This document shows positions 17,483 through 24,442 of a stretch of DNA of 64,000 nucleotides, one piece after another. The DNA lies in the NCBI GenBank assembly GCA_943788495.1, contig CALSQO010000001.1, positions 248,001-312,000 of the forward strand, in the 5' to 3' direction. The notes under the pieces were generated by a model. It saw only the letters and a list, made by a program, of their open reading frames with translations, did not search any database and was not told the DNA's origin. Source of the stretch: UA16 sp905478895 (GTDB lineage: Bacteria > Bacteroidota > Bacteroidia > Flavobacteriales_D > Sanyastnellaceae). A program made the translations under genes and the position numbers. Each line of letters begins with the position of its first letter. Positions within the stretch are counted from its first letter, which is position 1.

Positions 17483-18799
17483 TCAGGCGGGGTGAACGGT
17501 GGAGCGACCTATGCTCTTGTAGTACACATTTAGTTCCCGCATGCTGTCCAGATCGTACAAGTTTCGTCCATCGAAAATGACCGGAGTTTTCAATCGTCGC
17601 ATGACCTCTTTCATGTCCGGGTTTCGGAAAACCTGCCATTCGGTGCAAATAAGCAATGCGTCTGCGCCATCCAAAGCGTCCATGTGGTTTTCCGTGTATC
17701 GGATTTTGTCACCAATGCGTCCTTTGACGTTTTCCATCGCCTCGGGATCGAATGCAACTACTTCCGCTCCTGCAGCGACCAACCGGTCGATCATGTAGAG
17801 AGCAGGTGCTTCTCGGATGTCGTCTGTTTCCGGCTTGAATGCCAACCCCCACAAAGCAATCCGCTTTCCTGCAAGGTTGCCCCCAAAGTGGTCGCGGATG
17901 GGGTCGAATAAAACGGTCTTTTGTGCTTCGTTCGCTCGCATCACACTCGTTAGAATGCCAAACTCAAATTTGGCTTCCTGCCCGCTTCGATGCAGGGCTT
18001 GCACGTCCTTGGGGAAACAACTTCCCCCGTATCCGATGCCGGGGAACAAAAAACGGGAACCGATGCGGGTGTCAGTCCCCATGCCGCGTCGCACCTTGTC
18101 AACATCGGCACCGACCAACTCGCAAAAGTTGGCCACTTCGTTCATAAACGTGATTTTGGTCGCCAAGAATGAGTTGGCCGCGTATTTCGTCAATTCGGCA
18201 CTTTTCTCATCCATGAAGAGGATGGGATTGCCTTGACGCACAAAGGGCTTGTACAATTCGGTCATTAACTTTTCAGCGCGGGCACTGGAACAGCCTACAA
18301 CGACTCGGTCCGGTTTCATGAAGTCATCGACCGCAAATCCTTCACGCAGGAATTCCGGGTTGGAAACCACGTCAAAATCCACTTGCGCATTTTCAGCTAC
18401 TGCAGCATGCACTTTGTCAGCTGTGCCCACTGGGACGGTGCTCTTATCAATGATGACTTTGTAGTCCTTGATGATCTTTCCCAGCTGCCCCGCAACACCC
18501 AAAACGTAGCTTAGATCAGCTGATCCATCCTCACCTGGAGGAGTCGGCAATGCGAGGAAAATGAGCGATGCTTCCGCTACGGCGGCCTCGAGATCCGTGG
18601 TGAAGGTTAATCTTCCCGCCTTGATGTTGCGGTCGAATAAAACGTCCAAATGCGGCTCGTAAATGGGGATTTTGCCCCCTCTCATCGCTTCAACTTTGGC
18701 CGCATCAATGTCCACGCAAATCACATCATTGCCCGTCTCCGCGAAACACGTTCCGCTCACGAGTCCTACATACCCTGTTCCTACAACGGCAATTTTCAT
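17483..18799 (-). CDS. ugd: UDP-glucose 6-dehydrogenase
   Basis: 438-residue enzyme oxidising UDP-glucose to UDP-glucuronate. Motifs: GTGYVGLVSGTCFAE, ALPTPPGEDG, STVPVGT, the catalytic cysteine in GIGYGGSCFPKDVQAL and FKPETDDIREAP. This GGSCFPKD form marks the UDP-glucose class as opposed to the WbpA class. It feeds the UDP-glucuronate decarboxylase directly downstream; the aminotransferase gene lies six bases upstream. Confidence 0.95.
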   Translation of the reverse strand: MKIAVVGTGYVGLVSGTCFAETGNDVICVDIDAAKVEAMRGGKIPIYEPHLDVLFDRNIKAGRLTFTTDLEAAVAEASLIFLALPTPPGEDGSADLSYVLGVAGQLGKIIKDYKVIIDKSTVPVGTADKVHAAVAENAQVDFDVVSNPEFLREGFAVDDFMKPDRVVVGCSSARAEKLMTELYKPFVRQGNPILFMDEKSAELTKYAANSFLATKITFMNEVANFCELVGADVDKVRRGMGTDTRIGSRFLFPGIGYGGSCFPKDVQALHRSGQEAKFEFGILTSVMRANEAQKTVLFDPIRDHFGGNLAGKRIALWGLAFKPETDDIREAPALYMIDRLVAAGAEVVAFDPEAMENVKGRIGDKIRYTENHMDALDGADALLICTEWQVFRNPDMKEVMRRLKTPVIFDGRNLYDLDSMRELNVYYKSIGRSTVHPA

Positions 18800-18805
18800 T
18801 CTTTC

Positions 18806-19939
18806 TTAATTATCTAAAACAAAAATACGAATAGCATCGCAGATAAAGTTCTGCTGTTCTTCATTTAGTTCGGTGTGCATGGGCAAGGACAACACTTCAG
18901 ACGCTGCACGCGAACTTTCGCTGAACCTGCTGGTCTCATAACCGAAGGATGCGAATGCTTTTTGTGCATGGCCCGGAATGGGGTAATAAACGCCTGTGGG
19001 AATGCCTTGGGACTTCAGATGCTCGCGCATCGCATCGCGCTGGGACGCTTCCACTCGAATCGTATACTGGTGAAAAACATGGGTGCTGTTTTCGGTGCGT
19101 TTGGGGATCGTGATTCCCTTCACTTCTTGGAGTATTCTGTCGTATCGCTTAGCAGCTTCCTGCCGGGCGGCAATGTAGCGAGGCAAATGCAGCAGTTTGA
19201 CCCGGAGAATCGCAGCTTGGAGGCCATCCAGACGGGAGTTGATCCCGACCACGTCGTGGTGGTATTGCTGGGACATGCCGTGGTTGGCAATCTGTCGGCA
19301 CGCTGCAGCCATCTTCTCATCTTGCGTGACCACGGCACCGCCATCCCCCATGCAACCTAGGTTTTTGGAAGGAAAAAAACTCGTGGTACCGAGGAGCCCA
19401 ATGGTTCCTGATTGGTGCATCTTTCCCGAGTCATCGGTCCACTGCGCACCAATTGCTTGGGCATTGTCTTCAATGATTGGGATGTTGTGCTTTCTCGAAA
19501 TTGCGGCAAGTGCCGTCATATCAGCCATTTGTCCGAAGAGATGAACGGGTACGATTGCTTTGGTCCGCTCGGTGATGGCTTGTTCGACTTGGCCTGCATC
19601 GATGGTGAAGGAGTCGGGGTCAATGTCCACCAGTACGGGTTTGGCTCCCAGCAATGCTACTACTTCCACCGTGCTGATGAAGGTAAATCCCGTCGTGATG
19701 ACTTCGTCGCCCGGGCCAATTCCGAGCGCCATCATTGCAATTTGAAGCGCATCTGTTCCGTTTCCGCAAGGAATGACATGCTTTGACCCCGTAAACTCCG
19801 CGAGCTCCTCTGCAAATGCTTGTACTTCAGGCCCCTTGACAAAAGCACCCGTTGCCAGCACGCGTCCCATGGCCTCGCGCAATTCGTTTTCAATTTTTAG
19901 GTGCTGACCGATGAGGTCCACCATTTGGATGCCTTCCAT
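18806..19939 (-). CDS. wbpE: DegT/DnrJ/EryC1/StrS (WbpE-type) sugar aminotransferase
   Basis: 377-residue PLP-dependent aminotransferase acting on keto-sugar nucleotides. The N-terminal LIGQHLKIENELREA, PCGNGTDALQIAMMALGIGPGDEVI, EDNAQAIGAQW and the PLP-lysine segment TTSFFPSKNLGCMGDGGAV are all typical and intact. Proximity to wbpA- and wbpD-type genes suggests it makes the 3-amino group of UDP-2-acetamido-3-amino-glucuronate. The 3-keto-forming dehydrogenase WbpB is not in the window. First gene of the minus-strand cluster, behind a recognisable promoter. Confidence 0.9.
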   Translation of the reverse strand: MEGIQMVDLIGQHLKIENELREAMGRVLATGAFVKGPEVQAFAEELAEFTGSKHVIPCGNGTDALQIAMMALGIGPGDEVITTGFTFISTVEVVALLGAKPVLVDIDPDSFTIDAGQVEQAITERTKAIVPVHLFGQMADMTALAAISRKHNIPIIEDNAQAIGAQWTDDSGKMHQSGTIGLLGTTSFFPSKNLGCMGDGGAVVTQDEKMAAACRQIANHGMSQQYHHDVVGINSRLDGLQAAILRVKLLHLPRYIAARQEAAKRYDRILQEVKGITIPKRTENSTHVFHQYTIRVEASQRDAMREHLKSQGIPTGVYYPIPGHAQKAFASFGYETSRFSESSRAASEVLSLPMHTELNEEQQNFICDAIRIFVLDN

Positions 19940-19958
19940 TTCTTTCTGCGTTCATTAA

Positions 19959-19993
19959 CAAATTTACGAAGGGGAATAAGCCTTAAATGCAAA
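19959..19993 (-). promoter_or_regulatory. Promoter of the sugar-nucleotide cluster
   Basis: On the minus strand TTG (19990-19992) is followed after 23 bases by TAAATTTG (19959-19966), matching TAnnTTTG. The aminotransferase start is 19 bases downstream. The spacer is at the long end of what is accepted. Confidence 0.5.
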
Positions 19994-20065
19994 GGTTTCA
20001 GAAAAGCTAACAGCCGATTGGTAACTTGCTGCACAGAAAATGAACGGGCATTCCAACGCACAACA

Positions 20066-20836
20066 ATGACGATTCGAGACCATCTTTTTGTTTTCCTCTG
20101 GCTGGCGATGGCTTGCGGTTTAGGATCGGAAGTGAGCGCTCAAGGCCGTTCCGTTAGGGACAGTGTGCTTTTCTCTCCTCATATTCAGGTGCACGGCGGT
20201 GTAGGAAGCAGCGCGGGCGATTTGGGTTTGCGGTATGGTACCGGCGGCCACGTAGGGGCGGGTGCACATGTCAAGACAGCTCAGAATTGGTTTTTCGGCG
20301 GCCAAGCCAGCTTCGGATTCGGCATGGAGTTGAAGGAATTGGGGGTATTGTCAAATTTGCTAACGCCCACGGGTCAATTGATTGACAATGAAGGGCAAGT
20401 GGCCTTGCTGACCCTGTCGGGAAAAGGAGGATGGTTCACATTGGATGCCGGAAAGCTGTTTCCCTTGGCCAATACGAATCCCAATTCGGGTGTTTTGGTC
20501 ATGGTTGGTTTGGGGTCGGTCCACCACCGTGTGCACTTCGAAAACACCGAAAACCGCATCACACAATTGGAGGAGCCCTACGTTTCGGGCTATGACCGTT
20601 TGACATGGGGTGCTGCTGTTCGGGAATTTGTCGGTTACTGGCACATGTCAGACAACGGCTTGGTCAATTGGTTTGGCGGTGTGGAACTTTGGCAAGCCCG
20701 CACATGGCCGCAACGCCCGATGAATTTTGATACGTTGCTGGCAGACGAGGGACCGCGTTTTGATGCAATGGCTTCGTTGCAAATCGGTTGGATATTTCAC
20801 ATTTACAAGCGCTCGAATCCCGAGCATTGGTATTGA
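20066..20836 (+). CDS. Predicted outer-membrane beta-barrel protein
   Basis: 256 residues. A signal peptide (DHLFVFLWLAMACGLGSEVSAQ) is followed by a glycine-rich sequence with alternating hydrophobic residues (HVGAGAHVKTAQNWFFGGQ), as in outer-membrane barrels, and a final aromatic strand. I do not recognise a named function. Its stop is two bases before the waaA start, so the two are co-transcribed; coupling with the Kdo transferase suggests an envelope role by context. The ATG at 20066 is chosen because it gives the signal peptide. Confidence 0.7.
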   Translation: MTIRDHLFVFLWLAMACGLGSEVSAQGRSVRDSVLFSPHIQVHGGVGSSAGDLGLRYGTGGHVGAGAHVKTAQNWFFGGQASFGFGMELKELGVLSNLLTPTGQLIDNEGQVALLTLSGKGGWFTLDAGKLFPLANTNPNSGVLVMVGLGSVHHRVHFENTENRITQLEEPYVSGYDRLTWGAAVREFVGYWHMSDNGLVNWFGGVELWQARTWPQRPMNFDTLLADEGPRFDAMASLQIGWIFHIYKRSNPEHWY

Positions 20837-20838
20837 GC

Positions 20839-22182
20839 ATGTTGACGATGGGGCGATTGATTCACATTTGTGTTATGCGCTTTTATCGGTGGGCGATTGG
20901 CTTGGCTGCTGCCACGGGAAATGCCAAAGCAAGGGGCTGGTTGGCGATGCGGAAAGGCAATCTGGATCGTGTTGTGAAGGCCACGTATACGCTAATGGAT
21001 GGTGAAAAATGGGCGTGGTTTCACTGTGCTTCGGTCGGGGAATTTGAGCAAGCGCAACCCGTGATGAAAGCACTTCGCGACCAGAGCGATGCAAGGAGTG
21101 GAAAGAAAAGGGACCTCCGTTTCATGCTCACTTTTTACAGTCCTTCGGGTTGGGAGCGTTTTGCAAATCATCAACCCGCGTGGTGGAAAGAATCGGATGC
21201 AGTAGCTGCTTTGCCGCTGGACACTGCATCCAACATTCGGGCGTTTTTGAAGGCGTTGACCCCTGCGGGCGCTTCCGAGCCGGCCTTGCATTTCTTAGCA
21301 CTTTCGAAATATGAAGTGTGGCCGGAGCTCATTCGGCAGGTTGCAACCGCGGCAAATGTGGTGCTGTTTGCGGGCCATGTCATTCCGGGGCGTTGGCCGT
21401 TCCGTTTGTGGGGCGGATTTCATCGGCAGGCTTGGCAGCGATTGTCAAAAGTGTTGGTGCAGAGTGATGCTTCCGTGTCGGAGTTGGCGCGCTGGGGCAT
21501 TGCGGCAAAGGCAATGGGTGATCCGCGATTTGATCGAGTGTTAGAAGCAGAAAAGGCCCTCGGCAATCAATCCATCTCATCCATGAGACAATGGGTGGGC
21601 GAACGCGATTGCCTGGTAGTTGGAAGCGGATGGGACCCTGAATCTCGAATTGCCCGGGAATCTTGGGCACCAGGGCGCGCTTGCATTGTGGTCCCGCATG
21701 AATGGGATGAGCATTGGGCGAAACGTCAGCAATCGGAGTGGAAGGCATGTGGGGCAGAGGCCATCATTTGGAGCGAAATCCGTGGGACTGAAGCCCAACC
21801 TGCTGTTCCACTTCCCAAGGCGGATGTTATTTTGCTCGACGCCATGGGGGAATTGATGCATGCATATGGGGCCGGGCATCTTGCCCTTGTCGGAGGTGGA
21901 TTTGGCAAAGGCGTCCACAATACATTGGAGCCAGCGGCGAATGGTGCAGCCATTTGGACAGGGCCCAAAGTGGGGCGTTTCGCTGAAGTTCAAGGTTTGC
22001 AGGAGTGTGGTGCATTGGTTGTGGCAAAGACTGAGTCTGATTGCGCAGAAGACCTGGCAGCGTCATGGGGCGATCGCCAACGCTATCAAAAAATGGGTGC
22101 ATCGGCACGGATGTTTGCCAAACGGCACGCTGGATCGGGATCCGGAATCGCTGCAGAATTGAAGGAATTTCTGACCCCTTGA
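20839..22182 (+). CDS. waaA: 3-deoxy-D-manno-octulosonic acid (Kdo) transferase
   Basis: 447-residue GT30 family enzyme that adds Kdo to the lipid A precursor at the inner membrane. An N-terminal hydrophobic segment precedes WFHCASVGEFEQAQPV (the family's GE..E motif), and the C-terminal GT-B domain has LALVGGGFGKGVHNTLEPAANGAAIWTGP-type donor-site sequence. The ATG at 20839, two bases after the preceding stop, is preferred to the upstream 20788, which overlaps that gene. Confidence 0.92.
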   Translation: MLTMGRLIHICVMRFYRWAIGLAAATGNAKARGWLAMRKGNLDRVVKATYTLMDGEKWAWFHCASVGEFEQAQPVMKALRDQSDARSGKKRDLRFMLTFYSPSGWERFANHQPAWWKESDAVAALPLDTASNIRAFLKALTPAGASEPALHFLALSKYEVWPELIRQVATAANVVLFAGHVIPGRWPFRLWGGFHRQAWQRLSKVLVQSDASVSELARWGIAAKAMGDPRFDRVLEAEKALGNQSISSMRQWVGERDCLVVGSGWDPESRIARESWAPGRACIVVPHEWDEHWAKRQQSEWKACGAEAIIWSEIRGTEAQPAVPLPKADVILLDAMGELMHAYGAGHLALVGGGFGKGVHNTLEPAANGAAIWTGPKVGRFAEVQGLQECGALVVAKTESDCAEDLAASWGDRQRYQKMGASARMFAKRHAGSGSGIAAELKEFLTP

Positions 22183-22217
22183 GCACGGCAGTGTAGATTT
22201 GCCGTTGCGAAGGAGCA

Positions 22218-22243
22218 TTGCGGTGAATTAATGCTTTATTTTG
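22218..22243 (+). promoter_or_regulatory. Possible promoter of tRNA-Leu
   Basis: TTG (22218-22220), 16 bases, then TATTTTG (22237-22243), close to the lineage's promoter pattern but one base shorter in the -7 element. The tRNA starts 32 bases downstream. Confidence 0.35.
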
Positions 22244-22275
22244 CACCACGAAATAAGGCGTCGACGACGTTTTAT

Positions 22276-22363
22276 GCCTGGATGGTGGAATTGGTAGACA
22301 CGACAGACTTAAAATCTGTTGACCCGAAGGGTCGTGCGGGTTCAAGTCCCGCTCCGGGTACCA
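22276..22363 (+). tRNA. tRNA-Leu (anticodon UAA), CCA encoded
   Basis: Cloverleaf with all arms: acceptor GCCTGGA/TCCGGGT, D-stem GTG/CAC, anticodon stem ACAGA/TCTGT with loop CTTAAAA (anticodon TAA at its centre), a class II variable arm TGACCCGAAGGGTCG, and T-arm GCGGG-TTCAAGT-CCCGC. The acceptor ends in a G1-U72 wobble pair. The discriminator is A and CCA is encoded. The last 15 bases plus CCA and the terminator recur as a perfect direct repeat at 24205, so this tRNA has served as an integration site. Confidence 0.97.
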
Positions 22364-22403
22364 AACGGGAGATTGCAGCGATGCGGTCTCCCGTTTTTGG
22401 TTT
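22346..22403 (+). repeat. 58-bp direct repeat, left copy (attachment site within tRNA-Leu 3' end)
   Basis: These 58 bases are identical to 24205-24262. They start in the T-arm of tRNA-Leu, include the encoded CCA and the whole terminator hairpin, and stop where the two flanks diverge. Such a tRNA 3'-end duplication is the classical footprint of site-specific integration. Confidence 0.92.
22363..22398 (+). terminator. Terminator of tRNA-Leu
   Basis: Ten-base stem AAACGGGAGA/TCTCCCGTTT with an inner GCA/TGC extension, followed by a T run. It begins at the final A of the CCA end. Confidence 0.9.
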
Positions 22404-22542
22404 AAGCATACGCATTGAACACCTTATTACTCCCTCTGCCCCCCCATTATTCGCACCTGTGCAATGCGCTGATGCCAACGACGTGTTCAAAGAGGGAGTG
22501 TGCATTGCCCACAAGCGGGGTGTGGTTTTTTTAGGCTGAACG

Positions 22543-22574
22543 TTTGTATTTTACTATTGAAAGCAATATTTTCG
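22543..22574 (+). promoter_or_regulatory. Promoter of the FISUMP gene
   Basis: TTTG (22543-22546) and TATTTTCG (22567-22574), 20 bases apart, match the lineage's promoter with one mismatch in the -7 element. The start codon is 27 bases downstream. Confidence 0.5.
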
Positions 22575-22587
22575 TAGACAAAATATT
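22565..22587. promoter_or_regulatory. Palindrome overlapping the FISUMP promoter, possible operator
   Basis: AATATTTT and AAAATATT form a perfect 8-base inverted repeat around a 7-base spacer. It covers the -7 element and probable transcription start, where a dimeric repressor would block transcription. It ends 14 bases before the ATG. Confidence 0.4.
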
Positions 22588-22601
22588 TAAAGAGTGTAGC
22601 T

Positions 22602-23444
22602 ATGAGGAATTTGCTACTGGTAGTTACGTGCTTTTTAAGCGTCACGCTGAGTGCTCAAGCGGACATAAACGACTACATGAACGCTCAAGTGACTGGCACT
22701 AAGATTTTCATGGAATACGACCATCAAAAGATGCTTGATGAGATCGATGCTTTAACGACTCAACTCGCTACTGCATCATCGGATGCATGTTCAAACCTTG
22801 CCACGGTGACGTATGACGGCTACACCTACGATTTGGTTGCGATTGGCGACCAGTGCTGGTTTGCGGAAAACCTTCGTAATGAGTATTACGCCAACGGCGA
22901 TGCGATTCCTGGGGAGCTGAGCGATGGAGAATGGTCCAGCACAACGAATGGTGCGATGACGGTTTATGGAGAGGGTCCATCGAGTGTTATGAGCGGAAGT
23001 GACGATGAAGTTTCAAACCTTGCTGATTACGGCCGGCTGTACAACTGGTATGCGACTGTCGATATGCGTGGATTGTGTCCAAGCGGTTGGCATGTGCCTC
23101 AGGATAGTGAGCTCAGGACGCTCGAAATGGAATTGGGCATGAGCGAATCGGATGCGAATGGGACAGGCTATCGCGGCACCGACCAAGGCACACAGATGAA
23201 GTCATCAGCATCAGACTTACCTGCATGGAACGGCACAAACACGAGCGGTTTTTCAGGTTTGGCTGGTGGCTTCCGGAGCTACGGTGGGGACTTCAGCCTT
23301 GAAGGCAACTACGGTTGTTTCTGGTCGGCTTCGGCTTACGGTTCAAGCGCTTGGTACCGTATACTGAATGGTGGTAGCACTGAAGTCGATCGGCACAACC
23401 TCATCCAACGAAACGGTTTTTCAGTTCGTTGCGTTCGGGATTAA
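22602..23444 (+). CDS. Exported FISUMP-domain protein
   Basis: 280 residues: signal peptide (NLLLVVTCFLSVTLSAQA), a short helical region (about residues 35-60), then a FISUMP domain (Fibrobacter succinogenes major paralogous domain) over the remainder. Diagnostic segments are VAIGDQCWFAENLR, YGRLYNWYATVD, CPSGWHVPQDSE, GGFRSYGG, FWSASAY and the closing GFSVRCVRD. The domain is common on Bacteroidota/Fibrobacterota surface proteins; its function is unknown, with adhesion or binding often proposed. It is the main cargo of the island and probably came in with it. No type IX sorting domain follows. Confidence 0.85.
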   Translation: MRNLLLVVTCFLSVTLSAQADINDYMNAQVTGTKIFMEYDHQKMLDEIDALTTQLATASSDACSNLATVTYDGYTYDLVAIGDQCWFAENLRNEYYANGDAIPGELSDGEWSSTTNGAMTVYGEGPSSVMSGSDDEVSNLADYGRLYNWYATVDMRGLCPSGWHVPQDSELRTLEMELGMSESDANGTGYRGTDQGTQMKSSASDLPAWNGTNTSGFSGLAGGFRSYGGDFSLEGNYGCFWSASAYGSSAWYRILNGGSTEVDRHNLIQRNGFSVRCVRD

Positions 23445-23516
23445 AAACGCGGGCTTGTGGGGGGCTTGACCCTTTGATTCTTTGACCCTTTGGTACTTTT
23501 GTGTTAACTCTTGTTT

Positions 23517-23666
23517 TCAGCGTGCGACCCCCGCAGAGCGGGGTGGAGTGCGGTGAAGTGGGTTGTCATCGGTTCCGCTTTGAGTGACTTTCCTTTCTTG
23601 TGCATCAAGCCATTCCTCAAGCCGTTTTAAGGCCGATACAGCCTCCTTCAATCGTTCGTGGCACAC
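23517..23666 (-). pseudogene. Possible small coding remnant in the island
   Basis: A GTG-started frame of 49 codons contains CHERLKEAVSALKRLEEWLD, amphipathic and coding-like, downstream of the 79-residue gene on the same strand. A neighbouring frame just upstream (INDIKTIEERE) also looks coding-like, suggesting one short helical protein broken by a frameshift. The rest of 23445-23798 shows nothing further. Confidence 0.3.
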
Positions 23667-23798
23667 TCCCGTTCTTCGATGGTTTTGATGTCGTTGATGG
23701 GCCTAGTTTGAGGTCATTCATAAACGGTGCAAGGATGAATTGATGGGTGTATCCAGGTGATTTAAGAACGTCCCTTGACGCTCCCTGCCGCTCTTAAT

Positions 23799-24038
23799 CT
23801 ACCACCCAATCGGCGCATCCAACGACTGAGATACCGACTGCACCTTCGGGAAGACATAGGGCATCAACTTGACCAGTAACTCCAGTCGATCCTTGGCCTC
23901 CAACTCATCCAATCGATGAGGTATCTGTTCAATCTCATCGTACAATACGTCTTTGAGAGCCGCCCGCAATTCCTTCGTCAATTTGTTAGGAGTTCCTTTC
24001 TCCCTTCCTCCGAATTTCTTCCCTGTCGTATTCGCCAT
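23799..24038 (-). CDS. Small phage-type hypothetical protein
   Basis: 79 residues. The basic, Gly/Lys-rich start (KKFGGREKGTPNKLTKELR) resembles the N-terminus of small proteins found next to terminase genes in Bacteroidota phages and islands. The rest is a predicted helical, acidic-amphipathic segment (LDELEAKDRLELLVKLMPY) and a short tail. Function unknown; DNA binding is possible from the N-terminus. It lies inside the tRNA-Leu island with coding remnants on both sides on the same strand. Confidence 0.6.
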   Translation of the reverse strand: MANTTGKKFGGREKGTPNKLTKELRAALKDVLYDEIEQIPHRLDELEAKDRLELLVKLMPYVFPKVQSVSQSLDAPIGW

Positions 24039-24103
24039 TCTACTTCTAACTACTATGGTTTAAGGACGGTATGGGAGGGTAGAAGAAGCGCCTCTACGAG
24101 GTA

Positions 24104-24204
24104 TCACAAGCGTTTCCCACGTTTCATCGAAGATTCCCTCTCTTTGAGGGATTCCTTCAAAGCCTTGAATTCATCGAGGTTAGCGTACAAAGAGTTCGAG
24201 AACT
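24104..24204 (-). pseudogene. C-terminal gene fragment cut at the island's right attachment site
   Basis: The minus strand reads FSNSLYANLDEFKALKESLK, then a basic end and a TGA at 24104. It looks coding by its charge pattern, but its beginning runs straight into the 58-bp repeat with no start codon before it. Upstream of the repeat the same frame is open but not protein-like. I infer a gene end stranded by the integration. The 24039-24103 and 24263-24442 stretches hold no gene that I can support. Confidence 0.35.
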
Positions 24205-24262
24205 GTCCCGCTCCGGGTACCAAACGGGAGATTGCAGCGATGCGGTCTCCCGTTTTTGGTTT
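24205..24262 (+). repeat. 58-bp direct repeat, right copy (attachment site)
   Basis: Identical base for base to 22346-22403, 1859 bases away: the 3' end of tRNA-Leu with CCA plus its terminator, but without the rest of the tRNA. It marks the right border of the island. Confidence 0.92.
24222..24257 (+). terminator. Duplicated tRNA-Leu terminator
   Basis: Same hairpin and T run as at 22363-22398. In this place it separates the island from the P450 operon that starts 185 bases downstream. Confidence 0.75.
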
Positions 24263-24442
24263 TTTGACCGTGAGATCAACTGTCGGACAAATGATGCGAG
24301 TTTCCCAGAGCGCACGCTCCCGATTCAGGCCGAATCGATTTCGGGCTCGTTGTCACGGCAACATCTCATGGACGCGGAATTTGCAACCTGCGGCACGATC
24401 CGAACGAATTTCAAGGTTGAAACGATATCTTGTGCTGACGAT

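Larger units (their letters stand above)
22404..24204. mobile_element. Small integrase-less island inserted at tRNA-Leu
   Basis: The 1.8 kb between the two 58-bp repeats holds a FISUMP-domain exported protein, a 79-residue phage-type small protein and at least two apparent coding remnants on the minus strand. No recombinase, transposase or replication gene is present. Seen directly: the repeats and the content. Inferred: a decayed or trans-mobilised genomic island whose left boundary is the intact tRNA. The DNA of 22404-22542 holds no gene; short dyads (TTGAACAC 22415/GTGTTCAA 22483 and ACTCCCTCT 22429/AGAGGGAGT 22491) are noted there. Confidence 0.75.

Noticed and set aside
22411..22500. Integron attC-like site
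   Set aside because: Dyads are present, but the RYYYAAC/GTTRRRY core pair in the proper order is not, and no integron integrase is near.
22272..22514. 80-codon minus-strand frame containing GAGLEPARPFG
   Set aside because: It is the antisense of tRNA-Leu; this type of frame appears wherever such a tRNA is read backwards.
23521..23640. Possible CRISPR or tandem repeats in the island
   Set aside because: Only short GC-rich self-complementary bits (CCCCGC/GCGGGG); no regularly spaced repeats.
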